From Thermothielavioides terrestris NRRL 8126 (taxonomy: Eukaryota; Ascomycota; Sordariomycetes; Sordariales; Chaetomiaceae): a stretch of DNA of 64,000 nt. Positions 42,401 through 53,170 of the stretch are shown in pieces. How positions within the stretch are numbered: the stretch's first letter is position 1; every line of letters starts with the position of its first letter. Location of the stretch: positions 5,924,001 to 5,988,000 of the forward strand of contig NC_016458.1 in assembly GCF_000226115.1 (NCBI RefSeq), read 5' to 3'. A program made the translations under genes and the position numbers. The notes beneath the pieces are model-generated. The model saw only the letters and a program-made list of their open reading frames with translations. It made no database searches and was not told where the DNA came from.

Positions 42401-43979
42401 GATAATTTGTCCAGATTAGCACACATCCATCCGGGTTAGTTAAGGTGCTCAACGGAAGTCAGGGCATGAAGTCTGTGCTCGCTTTGCACCCCTCCCTCAC
42501 CTTGAAAGTGAAGCACTAACCCTCGCCCCAATCCTCGCTCCACAACGCTAGCAGATTGACCTCGCTTTGACATCCTCAGGACCCTGGCGCGCTTCGCAAA
42601 ATACGAGGCGAGCTTGTTCTTGAGAGACGAAGTTCGGGCCTTGCCGAGATATGCAGTGTCCATGGCGTCCGCGTTCTCGCTTTCCGGGCTGAGACAAAGC
42701 TCGCGAATGGGAAGCGTAACCCATTTCTTGGTTCTGAGATGGAAGCCCTCCACCCTTGTAGGTGCGAGCAACAAGTATCTGGGATTCTCCAAGATGCTTG
42801 CCGTGGTCCACGAGTTGGTACAGACCGTGCAGTAGCAGCGGACGCTCGACTGCGTCGTCGTTCCTTCGGCGGTGTTTAGAGCGAAAGCTTCGGGGTCCAG
42901 GATGACACACTCGCTGTCCTGCTCGCCTTTAGCTTCGGCGTCCACTAAGAGAGTTGCAACCGTACCGTGTCCGAAGAAGTCCGTCTTACCCCCGATCGCT
43001 GCTCCGCGTCATTCTCTGCGCCAGGGAACCAATTGCACAGCGGGTAGTCTCCATTTTCAGTTTTCGAAATGTTGTTCAAGACCTCAAGGTGCGCTCTATT
43101 TCTTTCCATGAGATGTTTCAGCTCTGCGATAGATTTTCCGAAGTCCATGCTGAGGAGGGGCCGGTACGGTAAGCGATCTACGGGCATCGTTCCGCTAAAC
43201 CGCTCCAGCACAAAGCGGCAACTCGTCCGGGAGAAAGACGACCCGTTCCACCTGAAATGCCAGCAATCGATCACAAGGCTCCGAGAGGTCGGCGACACTG
43301 AGACCATCTCGCAGGCGGAAACTTCGACAACCTGCTGAGCATCTTGCTCCGAGGTGCCCAAAAGTAGCATCCCCGGGGAGAGAATGGTTGGTAAGTCGTC
43401 GAAAAGAACAGAATTTCGAACAAACTTCGCGTCCCTTGCCCAGTTTAAATCGGAAAGTTCGTTGAGGCAATCCAACAGATCCGTGATACCTCGCTGCAGC
43501 TGGACGGAAAATGGCTGCGCGGAGAAAACCGCACGGAGCTCATCATCCACCGGTCCGGTCTCGCCGGAAATGAATCGGAGGACGTCCCGGTAGGCACGCA
43601 ACTCTGTGAACGGAAAGCTGAAGCTTTTTTGGCCACGTTCTCTGTCGATGAGTAGCCAGTCACGGTCACGATTGAGGCATGGACTGGAGACGCGAGCCAG
43701 CAGCGCCAGCAGCTCCCCCTTCTCGACAACAATCTCCTGCAGTTCCTTCTTTCCGTCGGGATTCACTCGGTGTTTTGTGACGAAACCTGTATGGGTGGTC
43801 CACTTGATACGAGCTGAGTTGGTGTCCGAGGATGTTTCGACGCCATTCGCACCGTTCGTGAGGGTCGGCCATGAGTTCTCCAGCGCCTGGAGGCGGCTGT
43901 CTAGCGCTTCGAGCGTCGTTTCGATTCTGCTGAGAACTACAATAAGCTTGGAAGACGCCGCTTCACCGGGTTGGCTCAT
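39464..43979 (-). CDS. Degenerate DUF7025/AAA ATPase joined to a CorA-like membrane domain
   Basis: Nine exons: 43979-42990, 42918-42501, 42398-42230, 42180-42113, 42058-41272, 41185-40789, 40678-40115, 40014-39904 and 39832-39464, giving 1290 residues with the frame kept. The N-terminal part (about 1-465) resembles the DUF7025 region of fungal AAA proteins (FSFPFTELRAYRDVLRF, CYCTVCTNSW, FHLRTKKWVTLPI). The AAA module follows. Walker A reads GPRGAGKM (470-477) with Met for Thr/Ser, and Walker B reads VMLLVEADD with Val527 for Asp, so ATP hydrolysis is doubtful. After the lid comes an unrecognised region. Last is a CorA-like two-helix end (ESRASTQLGENVKLLTFVSIFFLP, then TM2) without the GMN motif. 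No Met occurs in frame between about 42040 and 41272, arguing for one protein. The intron-1 acceptor (42919) is the least certain junction. A second gene starting at Met 40678 is the main alternative. Confidence 0.68.
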
Positions 43980-44457
43980 TGTGGCGAGCCCGGTTCCGAA
44001 GTGCAGGGCTTATGTTGTGAAGCGACGTCAGGCTTGCGCTGGCGACGGAGAGGCTGCCCGGGAGTTGATGACGGCAAGAACGAGTTTCGGGCGCCTGCCT
44101 GGATCTCTCCTCCGCCTGTGAGGTGGCATGCTGATGACCAATCACTAGAGTCGAAAGTCAAAGCCCGAGAGACCCCGCTCTTGTACAACGTGAGAACACG
44201 GCGGATGCCTAAACAAGAGGCAGAAGCGAAACGTAGGCCAAAAGCCCGAGAAAGGCCAGAAGCCAAACAGGTCGGGGCTGAAGACCGGAGGAGGAATGGC
44301 ATCAAAAGCACGCAAATTAGAGAATTCGAAAACGCAAATAAACCAAACCAGCCATTGGAGTCTTGGAAAGATAGCTGGCTCAACAACTGCCAAAGTAATT
44401 TAGAAGTCCATCCTCGGCCCAATTAACCACCAGTTACCCCGTTCCTCCTCCCACCGC
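43980..44457. other. Intergenic
   Basis: About 480 bp, 5' of the AAA/CorA-like gene and 3' of the TENA gene. Repeated CCxGAA/CCAGAAGC-like words near 44215-44275. Nothing else. Confidence 0.45.
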
Positions 44458-45396
44458 TCAAAGGTCCGGCCAGAACAGCCTCTCCGCCTCCAGAAGCGAC
44501 TTCCACTTGCCCTCGACTCTACCCAGAATTTCCGCCTTCACCCGCTCCCTCTCCTCACCCTCCTTCCCCTCCAGCACCGCAACCACAGCAGCGTCGATCA
44601 GCGTCCCCAGCCTGTCCACGAACGCCGCAAACTCGGGACTGCTCCAGTTGGGGATGAACTCGCGGCGCAGCGCGCCGCCGTCGGCATCCTGCGCCTCGTC
44701 CCCGCTGGGACGGTCAGACTCGCCGCCCCCGCTCCTCTGCTGCGCCTTGTCGCGCGCCCAGGACCACGCGTCCAGGTAGCAGCGCTCGGTGCCCCAGAAC
44801 GTGAGCGCTCCTTCGAGCCAGGGAAGGAGGGCGGGTGGGGAGGTGCCGACGGCAGCGGTGGTGATGGGTTTGGCGCTCTCTGAGGGTGGGAAAGGGGTGG
44901 TGGTGGTGATGGAAGCGAAAATGGATTCGAAGAGGGTAAGGCCGGGGAGTTTTCCGCCTTGGTCGGTGCCAGTGCTCGGCGCGTTGCTGCCTGTAGAGTC
45001 CTGGGCGGCGGCGGCGGTTTGCGAGGCAGGAGGCAGCGGGATCACTAATTCAATGCCCAACCCGTAGCGTTTTGCAACGTCGATGAAGAAGCGCTCCTCC
45101 TTGCGGATGGCGACGAGCGCCTCAATCAGCCAGTCGGCCAGCTGCGTCTCGAATGCCTCTTGCGACTGGGCGATCTGCTGAGGCAGGTCGATCGACGCGA
45201 GCAGCTGGCCAGCCGCACGGATATACGAATGGATGTACAGCCTGTCGTTGGCGAGCCAGCGGCTGAGCTTGTCCTTCGGCAGGCGGCCCTCGGCGCCGGC
45301 GAGCAGGAACGGGTGCTGCGTCGCCGACTTGTAGAGGGCCTCCTGCGTTGCGAGGAGGTGCTCGGTCAGGGACCAGCTTTCGCGCGGGGCAGCCAT
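44458..45396 (-). CDS. TENA/THI-4 (haem-oxygenase-like fold) family protein
   Basis: Single exon, 312 residues. The family includes TenA thiaminase II/aminopyrimidine hydrolase and the C-terminal domain of fungal thiamin synthesis proteins. The N-terminal half shows HPFLLAGAEGRLPKDKLSRWLANDRLYIHSY, the usual start of the helical bundle, and EERFFIDVAKRYGL. Alanine/serine/threonine-rich loops interrupt the middle (about 130-185). The C-terminus keeps YLDAWSWA and PNWSSPEFAAFVDRLG. The active-site cysteine of true TenA (YCxY context) is not apparent, so a non-thiaminase role is possible. The start is the only early ATG (MAAPRESWSLTEHLL). Confidence 0.82.
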   Translation of the reverse strand: MAAPRESWSLTEHLLATQEALYKSATQHPFLLAGAEGRLPKDKLSRWLANDRLYIHSYIRAAGQLLASIDLPQQIAQSQEAFETQLADWLIEALVAIRKEERFFIDVAKRYGLGIELVIPLPPASQTAAAAQDSTGSNAPSTGTDQGGKLPGLTLFESIFASITTTTPFPPSESAKPITTAAVGTSPPALLPWLEGALTFWGTERCYLDAWSWARDKAQQRSGGGESDRPSGDEAQDADGGALRREFIPNWSSPEFAAFVDRLGTLIDAAVVAVLEGKEGEERERVKAEILGRVEGKWKSLLEAERLFWPDL

Positions 45397-45788
45397 GGCG
45401 TCAGCAAGCTTTGGGGCTTCACTGCAAAAGCGATTTTCTGATGATTAGGATGGCGGGGTGTCGTGAGGTGGACGTGAATGCATGGCTGAGGAAGGAAATT
45501 GGGTAGCAACACGGAATACCTAAAGTTCTAGGTTGGTTAGGATTGTCGTCACGTGGGTTGGGGAAGTCCTGAAGTCCGGCAGAGCCGCTCGGCGAGATCA
45601 ACATCAGCCCGGAGCTCCGCTGGTCCCACAACCTCCACTTTTCTCCGCCTGCGAGAGCCAGACCGGGTCCGAAACTCCGGCAACATCGTGCTGCCGTTCG
45701 ATGCCGATACCAGCTGAAGCAAATCTGATTTGTGTCGATGCCCATTGCGTGTGAACGGCAATGTCGAATTTCCGCCCTTGACCCCAAA

Positions 45789-45967
45789 CCCCCGCCCCCC
45801 CCCCCCCCCCTCCCGCTTTCTTTTTTAGTTTCTTTCTTTTAATTTTTTATTTTTCTGTTTTTCTTTTTAAATTCATTTATTTATATTTTTTTCCCTTTTT
45901 TTCCTTTTTATTCTTTTCTCTTTCTGTCTCTTTTTTTTTTCTTTCTTTTTCCTTTCGGTTTTTTTTA
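45789..45967. repeat. Poly-C then T-rich polypyrimidine tract
   Basis: A run of 16 C (45795-45810) followed by about 150 bp of T-rich sequence with only scattered A and C, strongly strand-biased. It is low complexity; no coding or RNA feature. Confidence 0.9.
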
Positions 45968-46360
45968 ATGGGTTCTTCCAATACACATGGAAGCTATCAG
46001 GAACAAGGACAATGCCGAAGCCGACGACAGATGCATGTCTATCATTAGTTAGCAATCTTGCGCTGTCGGTGGCTCGGTGTATGGCTTGATCAATGTTTGC
46101 TTCGCATTTCCGTGGCATACAGAGCAAAGACATGCATTCCAGTTACGGGAGCACCCAAGTTGGAATGGGCCCCTGGAGAACCGGAAATCAGGACTTCAAG
46201 TTGTCCTTTAAGGAAGAAAGAAAAGAGAGAGCAAACTATCACCAAACCAAAAACCGTGGCTAGGGCCGAGTGCCCGACAACCTTCCGTCCCCCGTCGTGC
46301 CGGCCAGTGGTCCTGGTCCATGCCCCCCTGTAAACCAGCAAAACCGATTCTAAAGACGCA

Positions 46361-46412
46361 AGAAGGAAAAAAAAGAAAATAAATAAAAATAAAAAAATAA
46401 AAACAAAATAAA
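46361..46412. repeat. A-rich tract (AAAT/AAAAT)
   Basis: About 50 bp of A with isolated T, G and C, ending in GGGGGGG. It lies 390 bp from the T-rich tract, in inverted orientation to it. Confidence 0.85.
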
Positions 46413-46730
46413 GGGGGGGAGCGGGGAACGCGAAGTACAACCACCCACGTTCCCATCTCTCCCAATCCCCCAAAGCCACCGTTTATTCGGACCAACTTGG
46501 CTGTCCACACCAACTTAGTGATCCGCCTTTGTCTCTGGGCCTGTGTCAACGCCGGTATCCACGCTGGCAGGGTTGGTGGTGGCGGCCGGCGGAGAGATCT
46601 GTTGGAAGGCATGGTGCGCAGCATGGACCAGGGGTATTTTAGGGCACTCTGGGCTTGGGGAGCTGGAACCAGCCCCGGAACCAGCCGAGATCCAACCGAC
46701 CACAATTCAAGCCATTCTGCCCATTGTTCT

Positions 46731-47700
46731 TCAGGTCCGATAGTTCCCCCGGGCGTTGGCCGCCTGCATCTCGGCCTCTTCGGCGCGAGTGTGGTCGTCC
46801 TCGAAGAACGCCTCGAAGTTGCACCAGAACCTCGCCGCCCGGTTGAAGCGGTCGACGGCGCGGGCAAGGTGGCAGTGGGTGGCCGGGTCTTCCTCGGGCT
46901 GGAGATGACATGAGTTATTAGCAGGGTCACAAGTGAACGTAGCCAGATGTTACTGGGATTATGGCGAGATGCTGCCACCGTTCAAATCTAGACAAGGAGG
47001 AGAGGTTGGCCCCCGAGGGGTGCCGTAAAGGGAATTTATGAAATCAGGAGCTCCATGAAACACATATGCCCAGGAGCCTCCAGACACATCCAGAAGATCT
47101 CAGCTGGTGGGCAATGGCACTTGTAAAACAATGGTGGTGTGCTGCCAGATCGGGATTTATTCTCGAGCGCTGCAAAGGAAAAGAGAACAGGAAACCAGAA
47201 CAGGAAGCGGCCAGACTCACCAAGTCTTCTTCCCACCGGTCCTCCACGTACCGGTACCGGGCAAGTACGATGGTAGTGAAAAGTTGCTCAAAATCATCGG
47301 GCGAGAGGTACCGGCCGAGGCGATGGTAGTGGCGGAGTTCGTACACGAATTCCGATCGATCGACATCCCGACCACGGCGCCTGGCGAGGGAGGTGGCTTT
47401 GTCGATGAGATTTGTGAGTTCAATCTCGACGTCTCGCTTGCGGATTGAGACGCGGAGCGATCGGAGGGCCGCGACGACGCGGGTGTCAACGCGGATGTTA
47501 CGGGTAACGTGGCGGTCCGGCAGCCTGAAAATACCGGATATATGTCAGCCTGGAGGCCAGGAAGTAAAGAATATTGTCCACGGTGGTCGGGCGGGGAAAG
47601 AACTGAACGTTCCGAGTCTTCGCGGACAAGACGGAGAGCTGAAACTTTACCATTTCAACCCGTTGTTCGGGAGACACTGCTTGAGGACGCTGGCCGACAT
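46731..47700 (-). CDS. Unrecognised 173-residue protein
   Basis: Rebuilt from splice signals: exons 47700-47651, 47524-47221 and 46898-46731. The start is ATGTCGGCCAGC. Intron 1 is GTAAAG...TTTTCAG (126 bp) and intron 2 GTGAGT...CTCCAG (322 bp, long for this locus). The frame stays open through both joins. The predicted product is highly charged and helical (VRLRSLRVSIRKRDVEIEL-like start, SEFVYELRHYHRLGRYL, DRFNRAARFWCNFEAFFEDD), without signal peptide or TM segment. No family recognised. Evidence for reality is codon-level: long open frames with good splice sites and protein-like composition. A small exon inside intron 2 is possible. An intron ending CTCTTAG just upstream of the ATG may lie in the 5' UTR. 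Confidence 0.55.
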
Positions 47701-50039
47701 GGTGGTTTGAGATGTCGCACGGATCACTAAGAGACGTTAGATTCAAACCCCACAGAATATAGGGACGATACCCATGAGCCGAGGAAGCTTACAATCGGCT
47801 GAGCTGATGGACGCTGGGACAACAGAAGAAGGAAAGGAGGAAGAAGGTCTTGGCGTTTCTTGTGAAAGGTTTGAAAAAGAAAAGGATGGAGTTTGCCGCA
47901 CGCGGTTGAGGAGAAGCGAGTAGCGAGGTAGGCGGAGAACATGGTCGAGATTTGAAGTTGGAAGTTTGGAACGTGAAGGTAAGAGGATTGAAGACGAGAT
48001 TCGTACAAGAAACAGGCCCAGTGTTCGAAATAACTTGCAGCTTATACAGCTCCTAAACATGTCGAAATCGGATGAAAGTACGTGTTGTGTTTTAACCTTC
48101 CTAGGCTATCTGTGATACACATTGTGCTTCGAAATAGACGTTCAGCGTCAATTTGCCCATTACTTTTGCTACACTGCTAAACCTGAGCAGGTTCTGTCAA
48201 AGAGTTTCTGATGGGCCCGAAAATTGCTTATCAACTCTATTATTATTATCTAATGTCTCGATGCTTACGAGCGGCACTGTCCATGGGCGAAGCCGAGCGA
48301 CGCTCGCGACCATGGAGGACCCGCCGACTAGAAGGGGTCGCAGCTACGAGTCTGGCACTGCCATTGAGTCCGTTACCGTCACCAAGATGGCCACAACCGC
48401 TGCCCGCCGCGCGGTCCTTGATCCCCCCTTTGGCAACCTCACGCGCTCCTTTGAAGCAGCGCTCGCCTTAGGTCACTGAATGGCAAGCGAGGGAGACGAA
48501 CTGTCTTATCCGTATGCAGTGCTAATGATGGTTGATAGCCTTAGATCTGTTGTCATTAACGGCCTTCAGAGGCAGATCGGACTCACTAAGGAATGCTTGG
48601 AACCCAAGGCCAAGGCTTCGTCCTACACGAGCAACACGGTCAGTTCCACCTCCCCCCCTGATACCGGGAAGCCACCAACCCCAGGAACGGGGCGCATGGG
48701 CGGCGACTGGTGGCACACCGCTCTTCAGGGACATGGTGGTGGGTAAGGACTTGCTCCTTAGGTAGTCCTGCTATCAGCCGACAGGCAACGCCGATCGAGA
48801 TCTCGAGCCTCGAGGTTCGCGACGACACTGGAATCCGGGTACGTGGAGACTCAATGAGGATTCACTCGCCAGACTCTGCGGGTTCCTGCGATTGCAGCGT
48901 ACGCTCATTGATGCTTCCGGAACCTGGAGCATGGCCTCGAAGCGGGAGCTCCTTCCCGACATTCCATTGTGTTTAGCTCTACCAGATGGCTGCAGTTCCA
49001 GGTTGCTGCCTGGTGCTGGATGTGACTTCCCTCTTTGCCCGATTCAAACGGCGCCAACTCGGGTCCTTGCTGTTCGCTGCGGGCTTTGTTCGTGCAACAG
49101 TCCGAGCGTGAGTCTCTGCAATGGAAGATACCCCCAGACCCAACTGCATGTCCCGGTAGCGGTTCTGAGCTATGCCTTTATTGTTGCTTCGCCCCTGTCG
49201 ATCGAGAAGGCGTTCATCACAATCACACAAACGCGGGATATTTGATTTCTTTGCATGCCAGAATGGGGATGGAACAACAACTCCAACCCATCCGACATGG
49301 ACATCGAGTCGGGTTTCGCACCCCAGGGCCGGAGTGATCGTGAAGCAGACATCGGCGGAAGCCATCGAAATGAGGGAACTGGTGGAGTCGGTCACCAGGC
49401 AAGACATCGGCGACTGCTACCTTCCCGAACAGTCGAAGAGGGATGCAGATCGGCTTGAGGAAAGGACGAACGAGGGGAGGCGGAGGAGGTCGAGCATCAA
49501 CTTCGAACTCAGAAAGGTGATTGAAAGTGGCGCTCGTCAGGAATGCCGACCAGAGGGAATCCGTGAGTTAACGCCAACGCTGAGTCAGTGGCCAAGGCTG
49601 GCATTGGAGTTGATGCTGACAGTCGCCAACTGCTGCACGCTGTGCATGTTGTGGTGAGGCGGGATGCGCCTGAAAAGCGTCCGAGGGCGGGTCATCAACG
49701 TCCCGTTCTTACCTCGAGCCGCAGGGTTGCCCCGCATTCGGGAAAGAGAACGACACTGCATCTTGCGTCCAACGCGAACGATCCAATCATACCATTCCCG
49801 GATTCCTGTTTAGGTATCCTCTTTCTCCACGAATCTGCAGTTTGAGCTTCTTGGGGTTGAGTCACACTAATGGTGGACGGCGTAACATTATCCGACGGAG
49901 CTCCGAATCGCTTGCGAAGCTTCTCACCCTTTCCTCCGCCCGGGCTTGCCCCGACAAGTGCCAAAGCAACGACTCCCAGGCTGATTTTCTCTTCCATCAC
50001 CGCCAATCTGTCTCATCACCATCATCGCGAGAGTCCACA
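47701..50039. other. Gene-poor stretch of 2.3 kb
   Basis: Between the unrecognised gene and the GFA gene. One frame at 49172-49657 (ATG, 161 codons, + strand) has a fairly protein-like middle section, but no family, splice or promoter support, so it is not called. No RNA gene or repeat recognised. Confidence 0.5.
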
Positions 50040-50710
50040 ATGCCCGACGCCACCGCCACCGCAACCGACGCGCCCAGCCCGGCCGGGCTCCCCGTGTCGT
50101 GCCTGTGCGGCCACATCCGGCTGACCACGCCCTCGCGCACGCCGATGGGCATGGCCTTCTGCCACTGCACCGCCTGCCGCAAGCAGTCGGGCTCGGCGTT
50201 CGGCGCGTCCGTCTACTTCCCGACGGACGCCGTGTTCGGCGCGCTGCCGGCCGAGACGCGCGAGCGGCTGGCCGTGTTCGAGCACCCGACCGACAGCGGC
50301 GGCACGATGCGCTGCTTCTTCTGCCCGCGCTGCGGCGTGCGCATCTTCAACGCCGCCGTGCTGCCCGACGGGCGCACGCTGCGGCCGGGTGTCGCGTTCA
50401 AGGCGGGGGTGATTGATGAGGGGCTGGACTGGTGCGTCTAATTCGATTCTTTTCTGTTCATTTGTTTGGATTTTACGCGAATTATGGTTTCGGCTAGCTC
50501 AATAGCTGCTCCCGCAGCAGTTCCTTTGCTCTCGAGCTGCTCCCGATGTTCTGATTATAGAAGAACTAACCCGCGTTATCAAACAGGCAGGCCGAGGGGT
50601 GGAAGCATATCTGGACAAAATCAGCCGTGGTCAAGCTTCAGGAGGGATGGGAGTGCTTTGAGAAGGGGGCGCCTCCACCTCCCATTCCGCCGAAGGAGGA
50701 GGGGCAGTGA
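50040..50710 (+). CDS. GFA/CENP-V family zinc protein
   Basis: Two exons, 50040-50431 and 50587-50710, 171 residues. The family (glutathione-dependent formaldehyde-activating enzyme-like) has a small zinc-binding fold. Cysteines fit the pattern: CLC (21-23), CHCTAC (41-46) and CFFCPRC near residue 100. The intron (GTGCGT, CTAAC branch near 50568, AACAG) must be removed: exon 1 otherwise stops after GLDWCV. The join gives LDWQAEGWKHIWTKSAVV, the usual family ending. The Pro-rich tail (APPPPIPPKEEG) is a fungal feature. The actual substrate is unknown in most members. Confidence 0.9.
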
Positions 50711-51080
50711 GAGTTATGGGCATGGAAGGGTTAGGGTTGACTGTCTATCCGATGTTAGGTTGGGGCGACAGCGTCATCTCCGCTTGCTGAGAGCTCGCTC
50801 AACCCAGATGCCGCTCCCATGTTACACTACACCGAGCAAACCTCCAAGAATGCCGTCGCCTCTTACATGTGCCCTCAAATTGGCAAATCCTCGACAAGTA
50901 CAAGCATTCCGTCCTCATGCTGGTCCCGGATTCGGCATGTGGGCCTCACCTAGCGGCTCAATGCACGGGCCAGCTCCGCCGCAGAGGGGCCGATTTTCCT
51001 TCCAACTGCATCCACAGGCAGCAATGCGGCATCCACTCGTTCCCTTCACCAACATCGTTCGCTCGTGCTTTTTCCACGCC
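50711..51080. other. Intergenic, GUK1 promoter
   Basis: About 370 bp. Nothing recognised beyond the assumed promoter of the guanylate kinase gene. Confidence 0.45.
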
Positions 51081-51930
51081 ATGGCTCCTGGTGCGTACTT
51101 TCTTTCTCTGCATCTGCGAGGGCTGCGCGGCCCCGCAATCTGCCTGCTGCCGACGGGAACGTCATCAACGGAGCAACCCTAACACCCTTCGCGCAGTTCG
51201 CGACCCCCGTCCAATCGTTATTTCAGGCCCGTCGGGCGTCGGCAAGGGAACCCTCTACAAGCTGCTCTTCCAGCGACACCCCGACACCTTCACCCTCTCC
51301 GTCTCGCATACGACTCGTAGTCCGCGGCCGGGCGAGAAGGATGGCGTGGACTACCACTTCGTCACCAAGGAGGCCTTCCTGGAGCTGAAGGCCAAGGACG
51401 GTTTCGTCGAAAAGTAGGCAGCCGCGACAACCCCGCCCGCTTCACTTCGCCTCGCCTCTCGAACCCCGAACATGGACGCTGACGACTACCCCACCTCTTT
51501 CCCAGTGCGCAATTCGGCGACAACCTCTACGGCACGTCCAAAGCCACGATCGAGGAGCAGACGGCCAAGGGTAAGACGGTCGTGCTGGACATCGAGGTCG
51601 AGGGCGTGAAGCAGATCCAGGCGTCGGGCTTCCCGGCCCGGTACGTCTTCATCGCCCCGCCGTCCGAGGAAGAGCTGGAGAAACGCCTCCGGGGCCGCGG
51701 GACCGAGACGGAGGCCTCGATCCAGAAGCGGCTAGACCGCGCCAAGGTCGAACTGGAGTACGCCAAGGTTCCCGGCGTGCATGACAAGATCATCGTGAAC
51801 GATGTGAGTGACGTCGGTTGAAGCCGTGTTTGGAGGGGTGCGGTTGCGTGCTGACTTCGTCTAGGATCTGGAGACGGCGTACAAGGAGCTCGAGGAGTTC
51901 GTCTTCGCTGCGCCACCGGCGAGCACGTAG
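51081..51930 (+). CDS. GUK1: Guanylate kinase
   Basis: Four exons, 51081-51090, 51197-51413, 51506-51803 and 51865-51930, 196 residues. The enzyme phosphorylates GMP to GDP with ATP. Exon 1 is only 10 bp (MAP plus one base) and is followed by a GTGCGT intron; the join gives [14 protein letters not shown]. The P-loop is GPSGVGKGT (14-22). The GMP-binding residues are in [34 protein letters not shown] spans intron 2, [11 protein letters not shown] follows, and the lid helix [15 protein letters not shown] is intact. The length matches the eukaryotic enzyme. An essential housekeeping gene. Confidence 0.96.
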
Positions 51931-52378
51931 GGGTGCATCACTCTATTACTTTTTGATAACTAGACTGCGATAGATTTTCCCTTTTTGGGGAGCGCCATTT
52001 GATCAAGGATACCCCTTTTTCCCCTGACCTTCTTGGTTTCCGGCTTGGCTTCGGTGTTGGTGTGCACGCCATTACACAGAGCTCGCCGTCACTCAACCAG
52101 ACATGCCGGTCCACAGCGGACAGCAAAACCATCCATTGCTCTAAAACGGAGAAAATATCTTACGAAATATCGTTACAGACAACATCACTCTCGCGTCGAT
52201 CGGATTCCCTTGGTTATGCTCGTTCCTTGATGTGCAAGTGCTCTGTGGCAATCTAATACTTACGTCAATTCTCTTTGGCGCCAATCGCCATCTGCGGCAC
52301 CTCAACTCCTACGCAAGTGATGCTACAATCAAGGAAACAAGTACCGTTGTACTTACCAGGTACATCTTTGCCTCATTG
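51931..52378. other. Intergenic between convergent genes
   Basis: About 450 bp, AT-richer than the coding sequence; nothing recognised. Confidence 0.5.
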
Positions 52379-53170
52379 TCATCGCGGCCGATCGACCTTG
52401 TAATCCAACAGCACCGGATACAGGTACGCGAAGGCCTCGTGTACGTCATCCTCGCACTTCGCGCCGGTCAGCACGACCTTGCCGGTGGTGAAGACGAGGC
52501 ACTTCAGGCTGGGCTTCTGCACGGTGAAGACGAGGCCGGGGAAGATCTCAGGCTCGTGGCGGGCCCACTCCCAGTACTGGCGGGCGATGCCCTCGAGGCG
52601 GATGGGGAAGCCGCAGGCGGCGGAGCCGACGAAGTTCTGGACGGCGAAGTCGCGGAAGCGCGTGCGGAAGCCGCACTTCTGGATCGCCCGCGCGTGCCGC
52701 CGCGCCGCCAGCCGCGCCAGCTCCGCCGACTTGGCCCCCGCCACCACCATCCGCCCCGACGCGAAGACCAGCGTCGTCGTCCGCGGCTCCCGGATCCGCA
52801 TCACCAGCGCGTGGAACTTCTTGCGCCGGTACTCGACGTTGCGCGCCTGCTGCGCGATCAGCGTCAGGTCCAGCCGGCAGTCCAGGTTGACGGTCGCGAC
52901 CACGTTCTGAATTTGGGGCGTCGGCCAGTGCGGCTGGATGCGCTGCCGCCAAGGGGGAGGTGCTTGTGGCTGTTGCTGCTGCTGTTGGTCTGGGGGTTGG
53001 GCCGGGTCGGAGTCTGGTGCTGGGGATGGTCTGGTCCGCGTCTCGGAGCGCATTCTCACCTTGTTTTCTTTCTGCACCGTTGATCGATCGCTACGCTTTG
53101 AGTGCTCCTGACACTCCCGTCCATTCGATGGGCAGGTTGTGCTGTTGTTCTCGAACAGCGGACCTGTCAT
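52379..53170 (-). CDS. TATA-binding-protein paralogue, divergent
   Basis: Single exon, 263 residues from the first ATG. A shorter start at Met 53053 (224 residues) is equally plausible. TBP is a two-repeat saddle that binds TATA DNA. Repeat 1 keeps QNVVATVNLDCRLDL, RNVEYRRKKF, VMRIREPRTTTLVFASG and VQNFVGS. Repeat 2 keeps FPIRLEGIA, EPEIFPGLVF, CLVFTTGKVVLTGAK and LYPVLLDYK. The four phenylalanines that kink DNA (KKF, VFASG, GLVF, VFTTG) are present. Canonical fungal TBP is almost invariant over this core, whereas this one differs at many sites (e.g. ARQYWEWARHEPEIFPG), so it looks like a second, diverged TBP rather than the general factor. A glutamine run precedes the core. Confidence 0.82.
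   Translation of the reverse strand: MTGPLFENNSTTCPSNGRECQEHSKRSDRSTVQKENKVRMRSETRTRPSPAPDSDPAQPPDQQQQQQPQAPPPWRQRIQPHWPTPQIQNVVATVNLDCRLDLTLIAQQARNVEYRRKKFHALVMRIREPRTTTLVFASGRMVVAGAKSAELARLAARRHARAIQKCGFRTRFRDFAVQNFVGSAACGFPIRLEGIARQYWEWARHEPEIFPGLVFTVQKPSLKCLVFTTGKVVLTGAKCEDDVHEAFAYLYPVLLDYKVDRPR

Larger units (their letters stand above)
45397..46730. other. Intergenic, low-complexity rich
   Basis: About 1.3 kb between the TENA promoter and the next gene's stop. It is dominated by a pyrimidine tract and an A-rich tract (listed separately). No gene seen. Confidence 0.6.

Noticed and set aside
49172..49657. 161-codon + frame starting ATG
   Set aside because: Partly protein-like, but no family, splice sites or promoter; left as intergenic until expression is shown.
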